From Geoanaerobacter pelophilus (GTDB taxonomy: Bacteria > Desulfobacterota > Desulfuromonadia > Geobacterales > DSM-12255): a stretch of 64,000 nt of DNA. The notes beneath the pieces are model-generated. The model did not search any database. It was not told the DNA's origin and saw nothing but the letters and a program-made list of their open reading frames with translations. Both the position numbers and the translations under genes were made by a program. Positions 35,063 to 43,437 of the stretch are shown piece by piece. The stretch lies in contig NZ_JAHCVJ010000001.1 in assembly GCF_018476885.1 (NCBI RefSeq), forward strand, positions 124,001-188,000. Direction: 5' to 3'. Position 1 is the stretch's first letter; each line of letters begins with the position of its first letter.

Positions 35063-36448
35063 TCAACGGTCAGCTACTGTTGACCCAACAATTTCGAGGC
35101 CAAACTCGCTGGCAGCTTTCGGAACCTTTGAAAAAACAACGAGAAACGGTATCGCTTTCCCAGGCGGGACACCAAGATTTGACAAGGAATCACCAAACTG
35201 ATTTCCCATGGTTGCTTCAATCTTGGGCATCGATAGCGTAGCTAACTGGTCTTTTTGCAGAACATTCCCACAATAAATACTCTTACTGGCGAGAGCAACA
35301 CCCTTGGCATCATAGATTGTCGCTTTCAGCTGTATGGATGCCCTCGGCTTATTAAATAAATTCACGGTTTCACCTTTTATGACAAAAAGCTCCCCCGTCT
35401 CCTTGTTATCTATGAACTCACTGGAAGTATTCCTGATTGAGATACCCCCGTCATCGACATTCTCAATACCCGCCCACTTAACCAGCGATGCCAGCCCTGA
35501 TTTATCAATAAAACCTGGCCCTTTATTTAATAAATAAAGGCCTGAAATTGTTAGGACAATAACAATTAAAATCGAAACCGAAACCACAACCAATGGAAAC
35601 CTTGACCTGCCCAACCGTCTAGTGGCAATAGCAGCAGGAGGCATTTCATCAGCAGAAATTTCAGGAACAGTCGTCAGATGAACTGATGGTTGCCCTACCA
35701 TATTATTACTATTAAATGATTCAGCCTCCTGCCCCTCGGACTGGATAGGAGACAGTGTTTCATTCCCTTCAGAAACTTCAGTAAAAGGAGAGTCCCACGA
35801 GATTCCAGAGGTAAAAGCCTGATCACTCTCTTTCAGCAAACCGCCGGAGACAGGCTCTTCCTTATCGTTAGCAACGATAGCCTCTTTGGGCTGTTCATCA
35901 ACATTAAACGGCACTGCTGCCTCTGCAGTGAGGCCAGAACTGAAATCGACTTCTTTTTTCTCAGGGACAGCAGTTAAATCAGATTCAGTATCTTCGCTAG
36001 CACCAAGCCCGTTTTCTTCAAAAGTGTCCCCAGAGAAATCAAAACTGAAATCCGCCTTCTCTCCATAATACGGTTGCATCTCACTATTGCAATCAGTCGA
36101 TTCGCAATCATTTTGAATGCTTTTCCCATCAGATAACGTTATGCTGCCTTGGTTTGAATCAGAATCAAATCCCGCAGCAAACGCAGTAGTTTCCAGCGTA
36201 TCGGAAACTGACTGGTTATCTATTTGAGAAGGAGATTCCCCTGATAAAAGGTCAGACTCCTGGGGAGAAGCTGACACCAAGCCATTCAGCAGTGTATCAA
36301 AATCAGAATCATCGGCAGAATCTGCTTTTTCTTTTCTTACAACAAAAATATGCCGACATTTGGAACAGCGGACCCGTACCCCTTCGTCCTTCACTTTTGT
36401 ATCGTCAAGCTTGAAGCGAGTAGAGCAAAGTTCGCACTGTATAATCAT
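35063..36448 (-). CDS. Zinc-ribbon (MJ0042) protein with DUF3426-type C-terminal domain
   Basis: 461 aa from the ATG at 36448, 5 bases after AGAGGA; the frame extends to 36487. N-terminal MJ0042 zinc ribbon, CELC and CSKC spaced by 18 residues, then a long acidic and low-complexity stretch (about 45-275, rich in Ser/Asp/Glu), one membrane helix (about 288-308, FPLVVVSVSILIVIVLTISG) and a beta-rich C-terminal domain (about 340-460) with GETVNLFNKPRASIQLKA (DUF3426). The topology suggests a cytoplasmic zinc ribbon and a domain outside the membrane. Function unknown in the family as far as I can tell. Confidence 0.83.
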   Translation of the reverse strand: MIIQCELCSTRFKLDDTKVKDEGVRVRCSKCRHIFVVRKEKADSADDSDFDTLLNGLVSASPQESDLLSGESPSQIDNQSVSDTLETTAFAAGFDSDSNQGSITLSDGKSIQNDCESTDCNSEMQPYYGEKADFSFDFSGDTFEENGLGASEDTESDLTAVPEKKEVDFSSGLTAEAAVPFNVDEQPKEAIVANDKEEPVSGGLLKESDQAFTSGISWDSPFTEVSEGNETLSPIQSEGQEAESFNSNNMVGQPSVHLTTVPEISADEMPPAAIATRRLGRSRFPLVVVSVSILIVIVLTISGLYLLNKGPGFIDKSGLASLVKWAGIENVDDGGISIRNTSSEFIDNKETGELFVIKGETVNLFNKPRASIQLKATIYDAKGVALASKSIYCGNVLQKDQLATLSMPKIEATMGNQFGDSLSNLGVPPGKAIPFLVVFSKVPKAASEFGLEIVGSTVADR

Positions 36449-36628
36449 AAGATCCTCTACCGACCTAATATCTATTGCTGAAACCAAGTCATTTTATTAG
36501 GTAAAAACCCTAGAAAGGGCCTGAAATTCTATAGCAGAAAGGCATAAGAGTGTCAAATCATTATGGCCTTTGCAGAATCACTATGGTATGGTAATGGAGG
36601 TTTTTAACACAACGTTCGGAGCAATTAG

Positions 36629-37312
36629 ATGAAAGCCACTCTATACATTTGCTTCATACTGCTGGCACTCTCCGCGGCAACAGCTTCAGCGGCCCCACAG
36701 ATCCAAGTCCAACGTCCATCTCATAACTTTGGCACTCTTATTCAGGGTAAAAAGCTGGATTACACGTTTCTTATCAAAAACACGGGCGATTCCCCTCTCA
36801 AAATATTACATATTCGTCCGGCATGCGGCTGCACCGCGGCAAATGCATCTTCCCCAGTTGTTAACCCAGGAAAAACCTCTGAGATCAAGGTAACATTCAA
36901 TTCCGCAAATTTCTTTGGCAATGTAAGCAAGACCATTGCTGTCGAAAGTAATGACCCGACAACACCTGTTATTACTTTGACATTGGCTGGAAACATTATC
37001 GAAGAACTTGCTGTCAAACCTAAGCAATTGAATTTGGGGCAGGTAAAACCAGACGTAGCAGTCACAAATTACGTCACAGTTGAGAACCGCGGCAGTAAAA
37101 CAGTTAAGCTAACAGCGGTAAAAACCCCAATGCCGCAATTATCTATAAAAACAGACAAAACCATGCTCAAACCCGGTGAAAGTGCCAGGATTTCAGTGAC
37201 CATAACCCCGCGACAAGATGACCGGATGTTAAGTGGTTATATAACTATAGCGACTGACAATCCTGAAAAGCAGGAAATAATGGTTCCGGTTTATGGATCG
37301 CTATTGAAGTAA
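36629..37312 (+). CDS. DUF1573 (ASH-like) periplasmic protein
   Basis: 227 aa with a signal peptide (about 1-22, ending ASAA-PQ). Two Ig-like beta domains of the DUF1573/ASH type: the first has HNFGTLIQGKKLDYTFLIKN and the characteristic CGCT pair (PACGCTAAN), the second VTNYVTVENRGSKTVKL. Common in anaerobic bacteria as envelope proteins of unknown role. GGAG lies about 8 bases before the ATG. It is divergent from the MJ0042 gene and convergent with the MBL-fold gene. Confidence 0.87.
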   Translation: MKATLYICFILLALSAATASAAPQIQVQRPSHNFGTLIQGKKLDYTFLIKNTGDSPLKILHIRPACGCTAANASSPVVNPGKTSEIKVTFNSANFFGNVSKTIAVESNDPTTPVITLTLAGNIIEELAVKPKQLNLGQVKPDVAVTNYVTVENRGSKTVKLTAVKTPMPQLSIKTDKTMLKPGESARISVTITPRQDDRMLSGYITIATDNPEKQEIMVPVYGSLLK

Positions 37313-37317
37313 TCACT

Positions 37318-38175
37318 TCATTTTTCTTTCAACTCTCCGTATGCCCGCTCTATATTGACTTCAAAGAAAGTCTTATATCCCGGCAAGTTGCTATACTGCG
37401 GTATCCTGAAATCCTTTTTGGTAATAGCCAAGGAATCGCCCTTTTCAATGTGTCGTAAGACCTCTGTCAGAAAATCCTTCATAAACATTCGGAACTGAGT
37501 TATTCCCTCTGAATCGGTTACTTTTCCAACGCCAGGGATGACAATACTGGCAGAAAGAGATTCGAGAAATTCCAAACAAATCACCCAATCACGCATGTAG
37601 CCAGTGCCCATATAGCCAATGGCTTTATTGAACACCAAATCTGAGGTAAACAGCACACCTTCCGAAGGGACATAAACAACCAGATCACCTTTGCTGTGGC
37701 CGAAATCAGTGTTGCTGAGGACAATAGACAGATTCTCTCTCTGCAGGGTAAGTCCTTTTTCAAAATAGGTCACAGGATTCTTAACCTGACGATACTCGCT
37801 TTTCAAAGCCAACCAGGTTTGCCACGAAGTTATTATCTCGGCGTTTGCCGGCAGATCTACGTCAATATAGTTATAACCGCTGTGGTGATGAGTCAGGATT
37901 ATCTCACGTACCGGATTTGGAGTGATTTTCGCGATCTCAGCCACCAGTTCTCTGACAGCGTCCAGCACAAAATGAGAACCAGCCAGAATAACATGACTCC
38001 CGGTAACGATAAACATCGCGTTGCTGGCGGCTTTTCCATCAGGTAAGGCAACAGCAGCGTACACAGAATCGGAAACCTTCTGTATTTCATAGTGTTTGCC
38101 GGCAAAAGCCGATTCCGCACCCCAAAACAGAAAGATCCACACTAGACAGAGCATTATCATTGATCGAACCGGCAT
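37318..38175 (-). CDS. Metallo-beta-lactamase-fold protein with degraded metal site, exported
   Basis: 285 aa with a signal peptide (about 1-25, ending AFAG-KH). The fold is readable from VILAGSHFVLDAVRELV, ILTHHHSGYN, DFGHSKGDLVVYVP and VLFTSDLV. In the usual HXHXDH metal motif the Asp and last His are replaced (HHHSGYN), and the final His of IPGHG is Val (IPGVGKV); the GHS.GD His and the FTSD Asp remain. So at most part of one site is kept, and hydrolase activity is doubtful. Shares subfamily features with periplasmic MBL proteins (SoxH/PqqB-like). It overlaps nothing and follows the DUF1573 stop by 5 bp on the other strand. Confidence 0.82.
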   Translation of the reverse strand: MPVRSMIMLCLVWIFLFWGAESAFAGKHYEIQKVSDSVYAAVALPDGKAASNAMFIVTGSHVILAGSHFVLDAVRELVAEIAKITPNPVREIILTHHHSGYNYIDVDLPANAEIITSWQTWLALKSEYRQVKNPVTYFEKGLTLQRENLSIVLSNTDFGHSKGDLVVYVPSEGVLFTSDLVFNKAIGYMGTGYMRDWVICLEFLESLSASIVIPGVGKVTDSEGITQFRMFMKDFLTEVLRHIEKGDSLAITKKDFRIPQYSNLPGYKTFFEVNIERAYGELKEK

Positions 38176-38245
38176 TAATCCCCCAAAAAGACGTTCAGTC
38201 TTGTTGATTGTATGTTGATGGGCAGTTGCAATGTCAGATTAGCCC

Positions 38246-38274
38246 TTGAGTTAAGCAAGAATTTGGTGTAGATA
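38246..38274 (+). promoter_or_regulatory. Promoter of tRNA-Arg
   Basis: TTGAGT (38246-38251), 17-bp spacer, TAGATA (38269-38274), ten bases before the tRNA 5' end. Good sigma-70 fit. Confidence 0.65.
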
Positions 38275-38283
38275 TGAAGTCGC

Positions 38284-38360
38284 GGGCGGTTAGCTCAGAT
38301 GGATAGAGTACAGGCCTCCGAAGCCTGGGGTCGTGGGTTCGAATCCCATGCCGCCCGCCA
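38284..38360 (+). tRNA. tRNA-Arg (CCG)
   Basis: 77 nt with encoded CCA. Acceptor GGGCGGT/GCCGCCC, D-arm TAGCTCAGATGGATAGAG, anticodon loop CTCCGAA giving CCG, T-arm GGTTCGAAT. No terminator hairpin is visible after it. It marks the base-composition change of the window. Confidence 0.97.
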
Positions 38361-38873
38361 GATTTACCCCCCTTAGTTATTTCAGTCAATTGCCCTCTTG
38401 CTTCTCCCTTGTACCCGTTTTTGCCTCACAGGTGAGAACAAGAATGACATCTACCTCATTGACTTGGCCCTGAAGACACAGCTTAATCTAAGAACCTGAA
38501 ATACTCAAGTACCCTCCTCTCCTCAAGGCTGTAAAGCCGATCATACTTTGCAGTTGAAGTGTGATTTCTGAGAACAATTAACCAAAAGTCGTCTAATTTC
38601 GTTTTTCACTATGGGATTACCAGCATCCATGACTGGAGCAATCAAAGTTGCTTCTAAGTAGCCGGGCAATAACTGCGTAGGCCTCTGAAATAAGGAGTGT
38701 TTACAATTCGATGTCCCAATGTATAGCAAGAAAGATTTCACCTATACATTTCCACAATGGCCCAACAAATCAAAGTAACCATCTGTAATAGCGTGGCATT
38801 TTGCCCTTACTGCTAGTGGCATATTCGTTGCTTTATTCAAACTGTAATCAAGCAACCTTATAGAGGAGATGCT
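38361..38873. other. Intergenic region right of tRNA-Arg
   Basis: 513 bp without a convincing gene. A short frame around 38385-38500 reads, near its end, GENKNDIYLIDLALKTQLNL before a stop and could be the tail of a lost gene, but it has no start or full domain. A 66-aa minus frame (38541-38741) has no recognised motif or ribosome site. The last part holds the DUF3300 ribosome site (GAGGAG). Confidence 0.4.
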
Positions 38874-40142
38874 ATGAGAACGGGATCAACAACAATTCGG
38901 GTAATGACATGGATCATTGCGGTCATGCTCGTGATGCCGATCGGCGTATCGGCACAGGACGCCGGGGACGCGGATAATTCGATGAAGTTCAGCAAGAAAG
39001 AACTGACGCAGATGCTTGCTCCCATTGCCTTGTACCCTGATTCCTTAACAGCGCAGATCCTGATGGCCGCCACCTACCCGCTCGAGATCGTCGAGGCTGA
39101 GCGCTGGCTGAAGCAAAACAACAGCCTTAAAGGGACTGATCTTGACAATGCTCTGCTGAAAATGAATTGGGATCCGAGTGTCGCCTCGCTCTGTCATTTC
39201 CCGAATATTCTCAATTCTATGAGCACTAAACTCGACCAGACCAGAAAACTTGGCGATGCCTTCCTCCGTCAGCAGGACGAAGTAATGGCCACGATTCAGG
39301 AGCTGCGCCACAAAGCCGAGGCTGCAGGAACCCTTAAGTCGACCAAACAACAAAAGGTAGTTGTCGAAGATGAGGATATCCGGATTGAACCGGTCGATCA
39401 GGAAGTCGTTTATGTGCCGGTCTATGATCCGTTGTATGTGTATGGCCCATGGTGGTACCCGGATTATCCACCTTATTATTGGTATTATCCGCCAGGTTTT
39501 GTCACTGGGGCGTACTTCGGTTTCGGCCCCGGAATCTATCTCGGCTTCGACCTGTTCTCATGGTGCTGGTTTGACTGGCGAGTCCGGCGTATCGATATAG
39601 ACTTTGACAGGACAAGACGGTTCCACCGGCAAACCAGGCGCGACTTCGATGATCGTTTCTGGAGACACAACCCTTACCATCGAAGAGGCGTCGCCTATCG
39701 CGACCGGAGAACCAGTGAGCTCTTCGGTGCGAGACCGCCACGGGTGTCGCCTCTCACTCCTGAAACGCGAGGCTTCCCGGTACGGCCGTCAAGCAGGGCT
39801 AATCCTGCTATCGAGCGCCGGGGAAACATCAATGTCCCACAAACGGAGCTAAAACGCCAAGCGCAACCAGACACCGGCAGACGCCGGGAAGATGTTGGCC
39901 GGCCACTTGAAACAACACCCAGATCGGCACCGCGTGATACCACGTTCCGGGGTGTGGGTGAAGGAAACTTTGAGCGGCGCGCTGTGGAAAGGGGTGGTTA
40001 TAGCATCCGAAACAGTGAAATAAGACAACCAAGTGGAGGACAGCCTCAGGGAGGGGGATTCAGGGGCGGGGAGGTTCGCTCTCCTGGTGGAGGTTTTTCG
40101 AGAGGTGGACTAGGTGACGGGTCACGCAGGGAACGACGCTGA
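38874..40142 (+). CDS. DUF3300 exported protein
   Basis: 422 aa with a signal peptide (about 1-27, ending VSAQ-DA). The conserved DUF3300 core (about 38-220) starts FSKKELTQMLAPIALYPDSLTAQIL and continues with WDPSVASLCHFPNIL and a Tyr/Pro/Trp-rich patch (YGPWWYPDYPPYYWYYPPGF) leading into Gly/Phe-rich sequence. The rest (about 235-422) is Arg/Pro/Gly-rich and probably disordered. The family has no assigned function; it is often found next to DUF2950, as here (stop and next start 47 bp apart). Cell-envelope location is inferred from the signal. GAGGAG lies 5 bases before the ATG. Confidence 0.9.
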   Translation: MRTGSTTIRVMTWIIAVMLVMPIGVSAQDAGDADNSMKFSKKELTQMLAPIALYPDSLTAQILMAATYPLEIVEAERWLKQNNSLKGTDLDNALLKMNWDPSVASLCHFPNILNSMSTKLDQTRKLGDAFLRQQDEVMATIQELRHKAEAAGTLKSTKQQKVVVEDEDIRIEPVDQEVVYVPVYDPLYVYGPWWYPDYPPYYWYYPPGFVTGAYFGFGPGIYLGFDLFSWCWFDWRVRRIDIDFDRTRRFHRQTRRDFDDRFWRHNPYHRRGVAYRDRRTSELFGARPPRVSPLTPETRGFPVRPSSRANPAIERRGNINVPQTELKRQAQPDTGRRREDVGRPLETTPRSAPRDTTFRGVGEGNFERRAVERGGYSIRNSEIRQPSGGQPQGGGFRGGEVRSPGGGFSRGGLGDGSRRERR

Positions 40143-40189
40143 AACCGTTCGTGTTCAAACAAGAATGCACCATGCGCAAGGGAGGAGCA

Positions 40190-41194
40190 ATGAACATGTC
40201 GGCATCACAAATGAAGGGTGAAAAGCACTGGCTGGCCTTCATATTCGGCATAAGCGCCGCTGTCATTTTCTTTCTCGGGATGGAATCGCAAGCCAGCGCA
40301 GCGAGTCTACATCAGCAGAGTTTTGCGTCGGCCGAGGATGCGGTGCATTCTTTTGTTGCCGCGATTCGGTCTGAAGATACCAACAAAATGCTGGCCATTT
40401 TGGGGCCTGGGGGTAAAGATTTGATCTCCTCGGGTGATGAGGTGGCAGACAAGAACGGTCGCGAGAAATTTCTCAAGGCCTATGACACCAAAAACACTTT
40501 GGTTCAGAAATCTGCCGGCACCCAAATCCTGCATGTTGGTGACGACAGTTGGGCGCTCCCCATCCCGATCGCAAAAAAAGGAGCCAACTGGATCTTTGAT
40601 ACCGGAAAAGCAAAGAAAGAAATCCTGAAACTGCGGATCGGCAGAAACGAACTGCATGTAATCGAAATGCTCGACGCCTACGTGGATGCCCAGCAGGAAT
40701 ACGCCGGCAAGGATTGCCGGGGCAACGGCATGGTGGAATTTGCCCAGAGACTGTTCAGTTCCCCGGGAAAACGGGACGGCCTGTACTGGGAATCTCAAGA
40801 TGGCGCCCAACAGAGCCCCCTTGGTCCTCTGGTCGCACAAGCTGAAAAAGAGGGGTATGCAAAGGAGCAAAATCTCTCCCCCTTTCACGGATACTATTTC
40901 AAGATCCTCAAGGGCCAGGGGAAGCAGGCAACAGGTGGTGCTTATTCCTACATGGTGAAAGATAAGATGCTTCTGGGGTTCGCACTGGTTGCCTATCCGG
41001 CGGAGTACGGTAATTCCGGGGTCATGACTTTTCTGGTAAATCAGGATGGGATTATTTACGAGAAGGATCTTGGTAAAAATTCCAGGCGTACTGCAGAAAA
41101 GATGAAAGTATATAATCCCGATAAAAGCTGGAAGCGAGTAAAAACCGACGATGAGCATTCCACAAAGAGTAAGGAGCTCAAGCCTACAAAGTGA
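40190..41194 (+). CDS. DUF2950 exported protein
   Basis: 334 aa from the ATG at 40190 after GGAGGAG; the frame extends to 40151. Signal peptide or anchor (residues about 13-37). DUF2950 features: FASAEDAVHSFVAAIRSED, the ELHVIEMLDAYVDAQQEYAG segment, FAQRLFSSPGKRDGLYW and GGAYSYMVKDKMLLGFALVAYPAEYG. Usually follows a DUF3300 gene, as here, so the two probably act together in the envelope. No catalytic motif is evident. Confidence 0.9.
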   Translation: MNMSASQMKGEKHWLAFIFGISAAVIFFLGMESQASAASLHQQSFASAEDAVHSFVAAIRSEDTNKMLAILGPGGKDLISSGDEVADKNGREKFLKAYDTKNTLVQKSAGTQILHVGDDSWALPIPIAKKGANWIFDTGKAKKEILKLRIGRNELHVIEMLDAYVDAQQEYAGKDCRGNGMVEFAQRLFSSPGKRDGLYWESQDGAQQSPLGPLVAQAEKEGYAKEQNLSPFHGYYFKILKGQGKQATGGAYSYMVKDKMLLGFALVAYPAEYGNSGVMTFLVNQDGIIYEKDLGKNSRRTAEKMKVYNPDKSWKRVKTDDEHSTKSKELKPTK

Positions 41195-41259
41195 ATCAGA
41201 GATGCTGTCTGATGATGCGCGGTCAGTGGTATAATGTTGGAAGGGAGGAGGTAGTCACC

Positions 41260-41472
41260 ATGAAAAAAAATTCCGGAAATACAGTCATAAATGAAACCAC
41301 TGAAGAAAGCTGCGACATCAGGATCTGGTCGGGAGAGTGTCAACATAGTAGTTACCAAAGCATCGGGGAAAAATACAGTTGCGTTACATGCGGCAAAATC
41401 GCCAACATTAATCGCGAGGTGCGCCACGAAGGATTCCCCCATGTGAGCGGAGACTACGACAACCTCAGCTGA
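41260..41472 (+). CDS. Small cysteine-containing protein, unknown
   Basis: 70 aa from the ATG at 41260, placed by GGGAGGAGG about 10 bases upstream; the open frame begins at 41191. The sequence has four Cys (CDIRIWSGEC, then CVTC in YSCVTCGK) and an adjacent His, resembling a small zinc-binding knuckle. No family recognised. It follows the DUF2950 stop by 65 bp on the same strand. Being short and without homologue knowledge, it is only a moderately supported gene. Confidence 0.55.
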   Translation: MKKNSGNTVINETTEESCDIRIWSGECQHSSYQSIGEKYSCVTCGKIANINREVRHEGFPHVSGDYDNLS

Positions 41473-41799
41473 TTGTGCATTGCAACAAGATGATGATGTC
41501 GGCACTGGAAGTCTGGTGCCGGCATTACCATTCAGGCTTCCCTCCTGTGTAGAGCGGCATCATAATTCACGTCAATAGCAGCCGTATTTCCCCTGGAAAT
41601 GCGGCGCTGCCATTCCCCAATATGACAGAAACCAGCAACAAAATTTTCAGGATGCAATTTCTGTCATCTCATCGAAACAACTTTCTCTGCTCGCAAAACC
41701 GGTACAGCTGCAACAATTATTGCAGAACCGACAATTAAACATCTGCCTGACACTCACAATTCGACCAATAACATGTTGAATTATCACAATTAATCATGC

Positions 41800-41815
41800 T
41801 TGGCCCAGTTTGTGC
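41800..41815 (+). promoter_or_regulatory. Candidate sigma-54 promoter of the porin-fdn operon
   Basis: TTGGCCCAGTTTGTGC: GG and GC are exactly 10 bp apart as required for -24/-12 elements, and TTGGC is consensus; the -12 box is GTGC rather than TTGC. Predicted start about 41827, giving a 165-nt leader. A sigma-54 activator (PrsR) is encoded at 27-29 kb but nothing links it to this site. Confidence 0.5.
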
Positions 41816-41853
41816 CATAATCTAGTAGCTGTTATAAAAATGCCTAAACTTGT

Positions 41854-41903
41854 AACTCAGCTGCTCAGCAAACAGGTTCACCAACCCTCTCGCCAGCTGA
41901 GTT
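41854..41903 (+). promoter_or_regulatory. Long inverted repeat in the porin leader
   Basis: AACTCAGCTG (41854-41863) and CAGCTGAGTT (41894-41903) are perfect complements across 30 nt, and the stem can extend to 12 pairs with one T-G. In RNA it would form a strong hairpin in the untranslated leader; as DNA it could be a two-site operator. Function unknown. Confidence 0.6.
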
Positions 41904-41961
41904 GCTCCGTATCAACACCCCAGCAGACACAGGCTGAAAGATCTAGAGGGCATTGTCAAAC

Positions 41962-41975
41962 TGGCATTAGTGCCA
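41962..41975 (+). promoter_or_regulatory. TGGCA-N4-TGCCA palindrome near the porin start
   Basis: Perfect 5-bp inverted repeat ending about 17 bases before the porin ATG and just before the GGAGG ribosome site, so protein binding here or an RNA hairpin could limit translation or transcription. Not matched to a known regulator. Confidence 0.4.
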
Positions 41976-41992
41976 TTCTATGGAGGTAACAC

Positions 41993-43384
41993 ATGAATAA
42001 GTATCGGTCTCCAGGTTTGATCATTGCATTAGTTTTTATGGCTGCCCCTGTCCTGGCCGCCTCCCAGGGATACAACACGGATGCGCAGCCTTCACCAGAG
42101 GTAGCCCCTGGCTTTTATGGGAAAATGGTCACTCCTGTCACGAGCAAATTTAATCTCTCTATCGGCGGCTACCTTAAACTCGACTATGCCTACAACTCCA
42201 CCAACCTCGGGAGTAACGGCGTCATAACCCCCATTTCCGGGGCAATCCCCTCAAAGTCGATCAATGGCACCGGCGCCAACTCGGCAACATTTGCCAACCA
42301 GGACCAGTCGGTCTTCTCCATGAAGCAGTCACGCATCTGGTTCAAGATCGACGGCCCCTCCCTGTCAGGGGCTAAGACCGGCGGCTTCCTGGAGGTTGAC
42401 TTCTATGGCGACAATTCCGGAGCCGCAGAAAGTCCGATGCCGCGGTTGCGCCACGCCTACGGCACGATCGACTGGCCTCAGACCCAGGTACTGTTCGGCC
42501 AGTACTGGGACATGTTCGCCCCAATGATCGCCTCCACCGAGGACTTCCGGACCGCCGCCCCCCAAGGGGCGCCATACGGTCCTCGCGTTCCGCAGCTCAG
42601 GCTTACCCACAAGCTTGATTTCACGCCCGAACATCAGCTAAAACTGGTCTTTGCCGTCCAGGACCCAAACCAGACCGGCGACAACCAGAGCAGCGTAACA
42701 GGCCAGTACGGGCCGAGCGTGAACTATGCCGGCCAGATCTTCTATGTCAACAAAGGGCTCGGAGTCGCTCCCGGCTATATGAGCCTTTCCATGAACCCTT
42801 TCACCATAGGAGCTTTCGGCCTGTACGGCACTGAAAAGGCACCCAGCAATGGCGATAACAGCCTCTCATCCTGGGGGTACGGGCTCTACACGTTCGCCCC
42901 ACTCCTCAAGTCAAAGGATGGAGTGAACCGAGCTGGAACCCTGGCCTTTGAAGGGCAGGCGTACACGGCAGGCAACCTTGCCTACAGCGGGGCTACCTCA
43001 ATCTCGGTGGTCGGCACAACACCGGCTGGTGGCACCCAGGGAAGCACCTCCAACACATTCGATGCCTCAGGCAACCAGAAACCAGCCCGGAACTGGGCTT
43101 TCATCGGCCAGCTCAAGTTTTTCCCAATCCAGGACCTGGGTTTCACCGCCGGCTTCGGCAGCCGCTATGCTTACAACAACGGCGACTACGCCAACATCAC
43201 CAATTATCAGCGACAGTCGCGGCAGATCTACGCCAATATCACCTATGATCTCAATGCAGCGATCCGGCTGGCCACTGAATATCAGAACATCGAGACCAAG
43301 TACGGCAACGTCAACGGTGTCAGTGGCGCCAAGGCGAGCGGCGTGGACAACACCGTCCGGCTGTGCGCCTACTATTTTTTCTGA
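41993..43384 (+). CDS. Outer-membrane porin
   Basis: 463 aa. Signal peptide (about 1-22, ending VLAA-SQ), then a beta-barrel with alternating residues, starting SKFNLSIGGYLKLDYAYN and closing RLCAYYFF, with the terminal Phe required for outer-membrane insertion. SGGFLEVDFYGD-type strands (here KTGGFLEVDFYGD) and MKQSRIWFKI resemble the DcaP/phosphate-selective porin-like proteins of Geobacter. GGAGG lies 6 bases before the ATG. It is 53 bp before fdnG with no terminator, so co-transcription is likely, suggesting entry of formate or another small anion (inference). Confidence 0.87.
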   Translation: MNKYRSPGLIIALVFMAAPVLAASQGYNTDAQPSPEVAPGFYGKMVTPVTSKFNLSIGGYLKLDYAYNSTNLGSNGVITPISGAIPSKSINGTGANSATFANQDQSVFSMKQSRIWFKIDGPSLSGAKTGGFLEVDFYGDNSGAAESPMPRLRHAYGTIDWPQTQVLFGQYWDMFAPMIASTEDFRTAAPQGAPYGPRVPQLRLTHKLDFTPEHQLKLVFAVQDPNQTGDNQSSVTGQYGPSVNYAGQIFYVNKGLGVAPGYMSLSMNPFTIGAFGLYGTEKAPSNGDNSLSSWGYGLYTFAPLLKSKDGVNRAGTLAFEGQAYTAGNLAYSGATSISVVGTTPAGGTQGSTSNTFDASGNQKPARNWAFIGQLKFFPIQDLGFTAGFGSRYAYNNGDYANITNYQRQSRQIYANITYDLNAAIRLATEYQNIETKYGNVNGVSGAKASGVDNTVRLCAYYFF

Positions 43385-43437
43385 TACTGCCGTAGGAATA
43401 GAGTTTAACAATTCATCCGAACCAGGGAGGTGTGGCA

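Larger units (their letters stand above)
41473..41992. other. Regulatory intergenic region upstream of the porin-fdn operon
   Basis: 520 bp. It holds a hairpin just after the small gene (GTCGGCAC pairing with GTGCCGGC, 41499-41522, no T-run), a sigma-54-type promoter at 41800, a long inverted repeat at 41854-41903 and a TGGCA/TGCCA palindrome at 41962-41975, each entered separately. No coding frame is convincing. Confidence 0.6.

Noticed and set aside
38541-38741. A 66-residue minus frame in the intergenic region.
   Set aside because: No ribosome site, no domain and no neighbour support.
38361-38873. A genomic island integrated at tRNA-Arg.
   Set aside because: No integrase, no direct repeat of the tRNA end and no mobility genes; only the composition change remains, reported as a separate observation.
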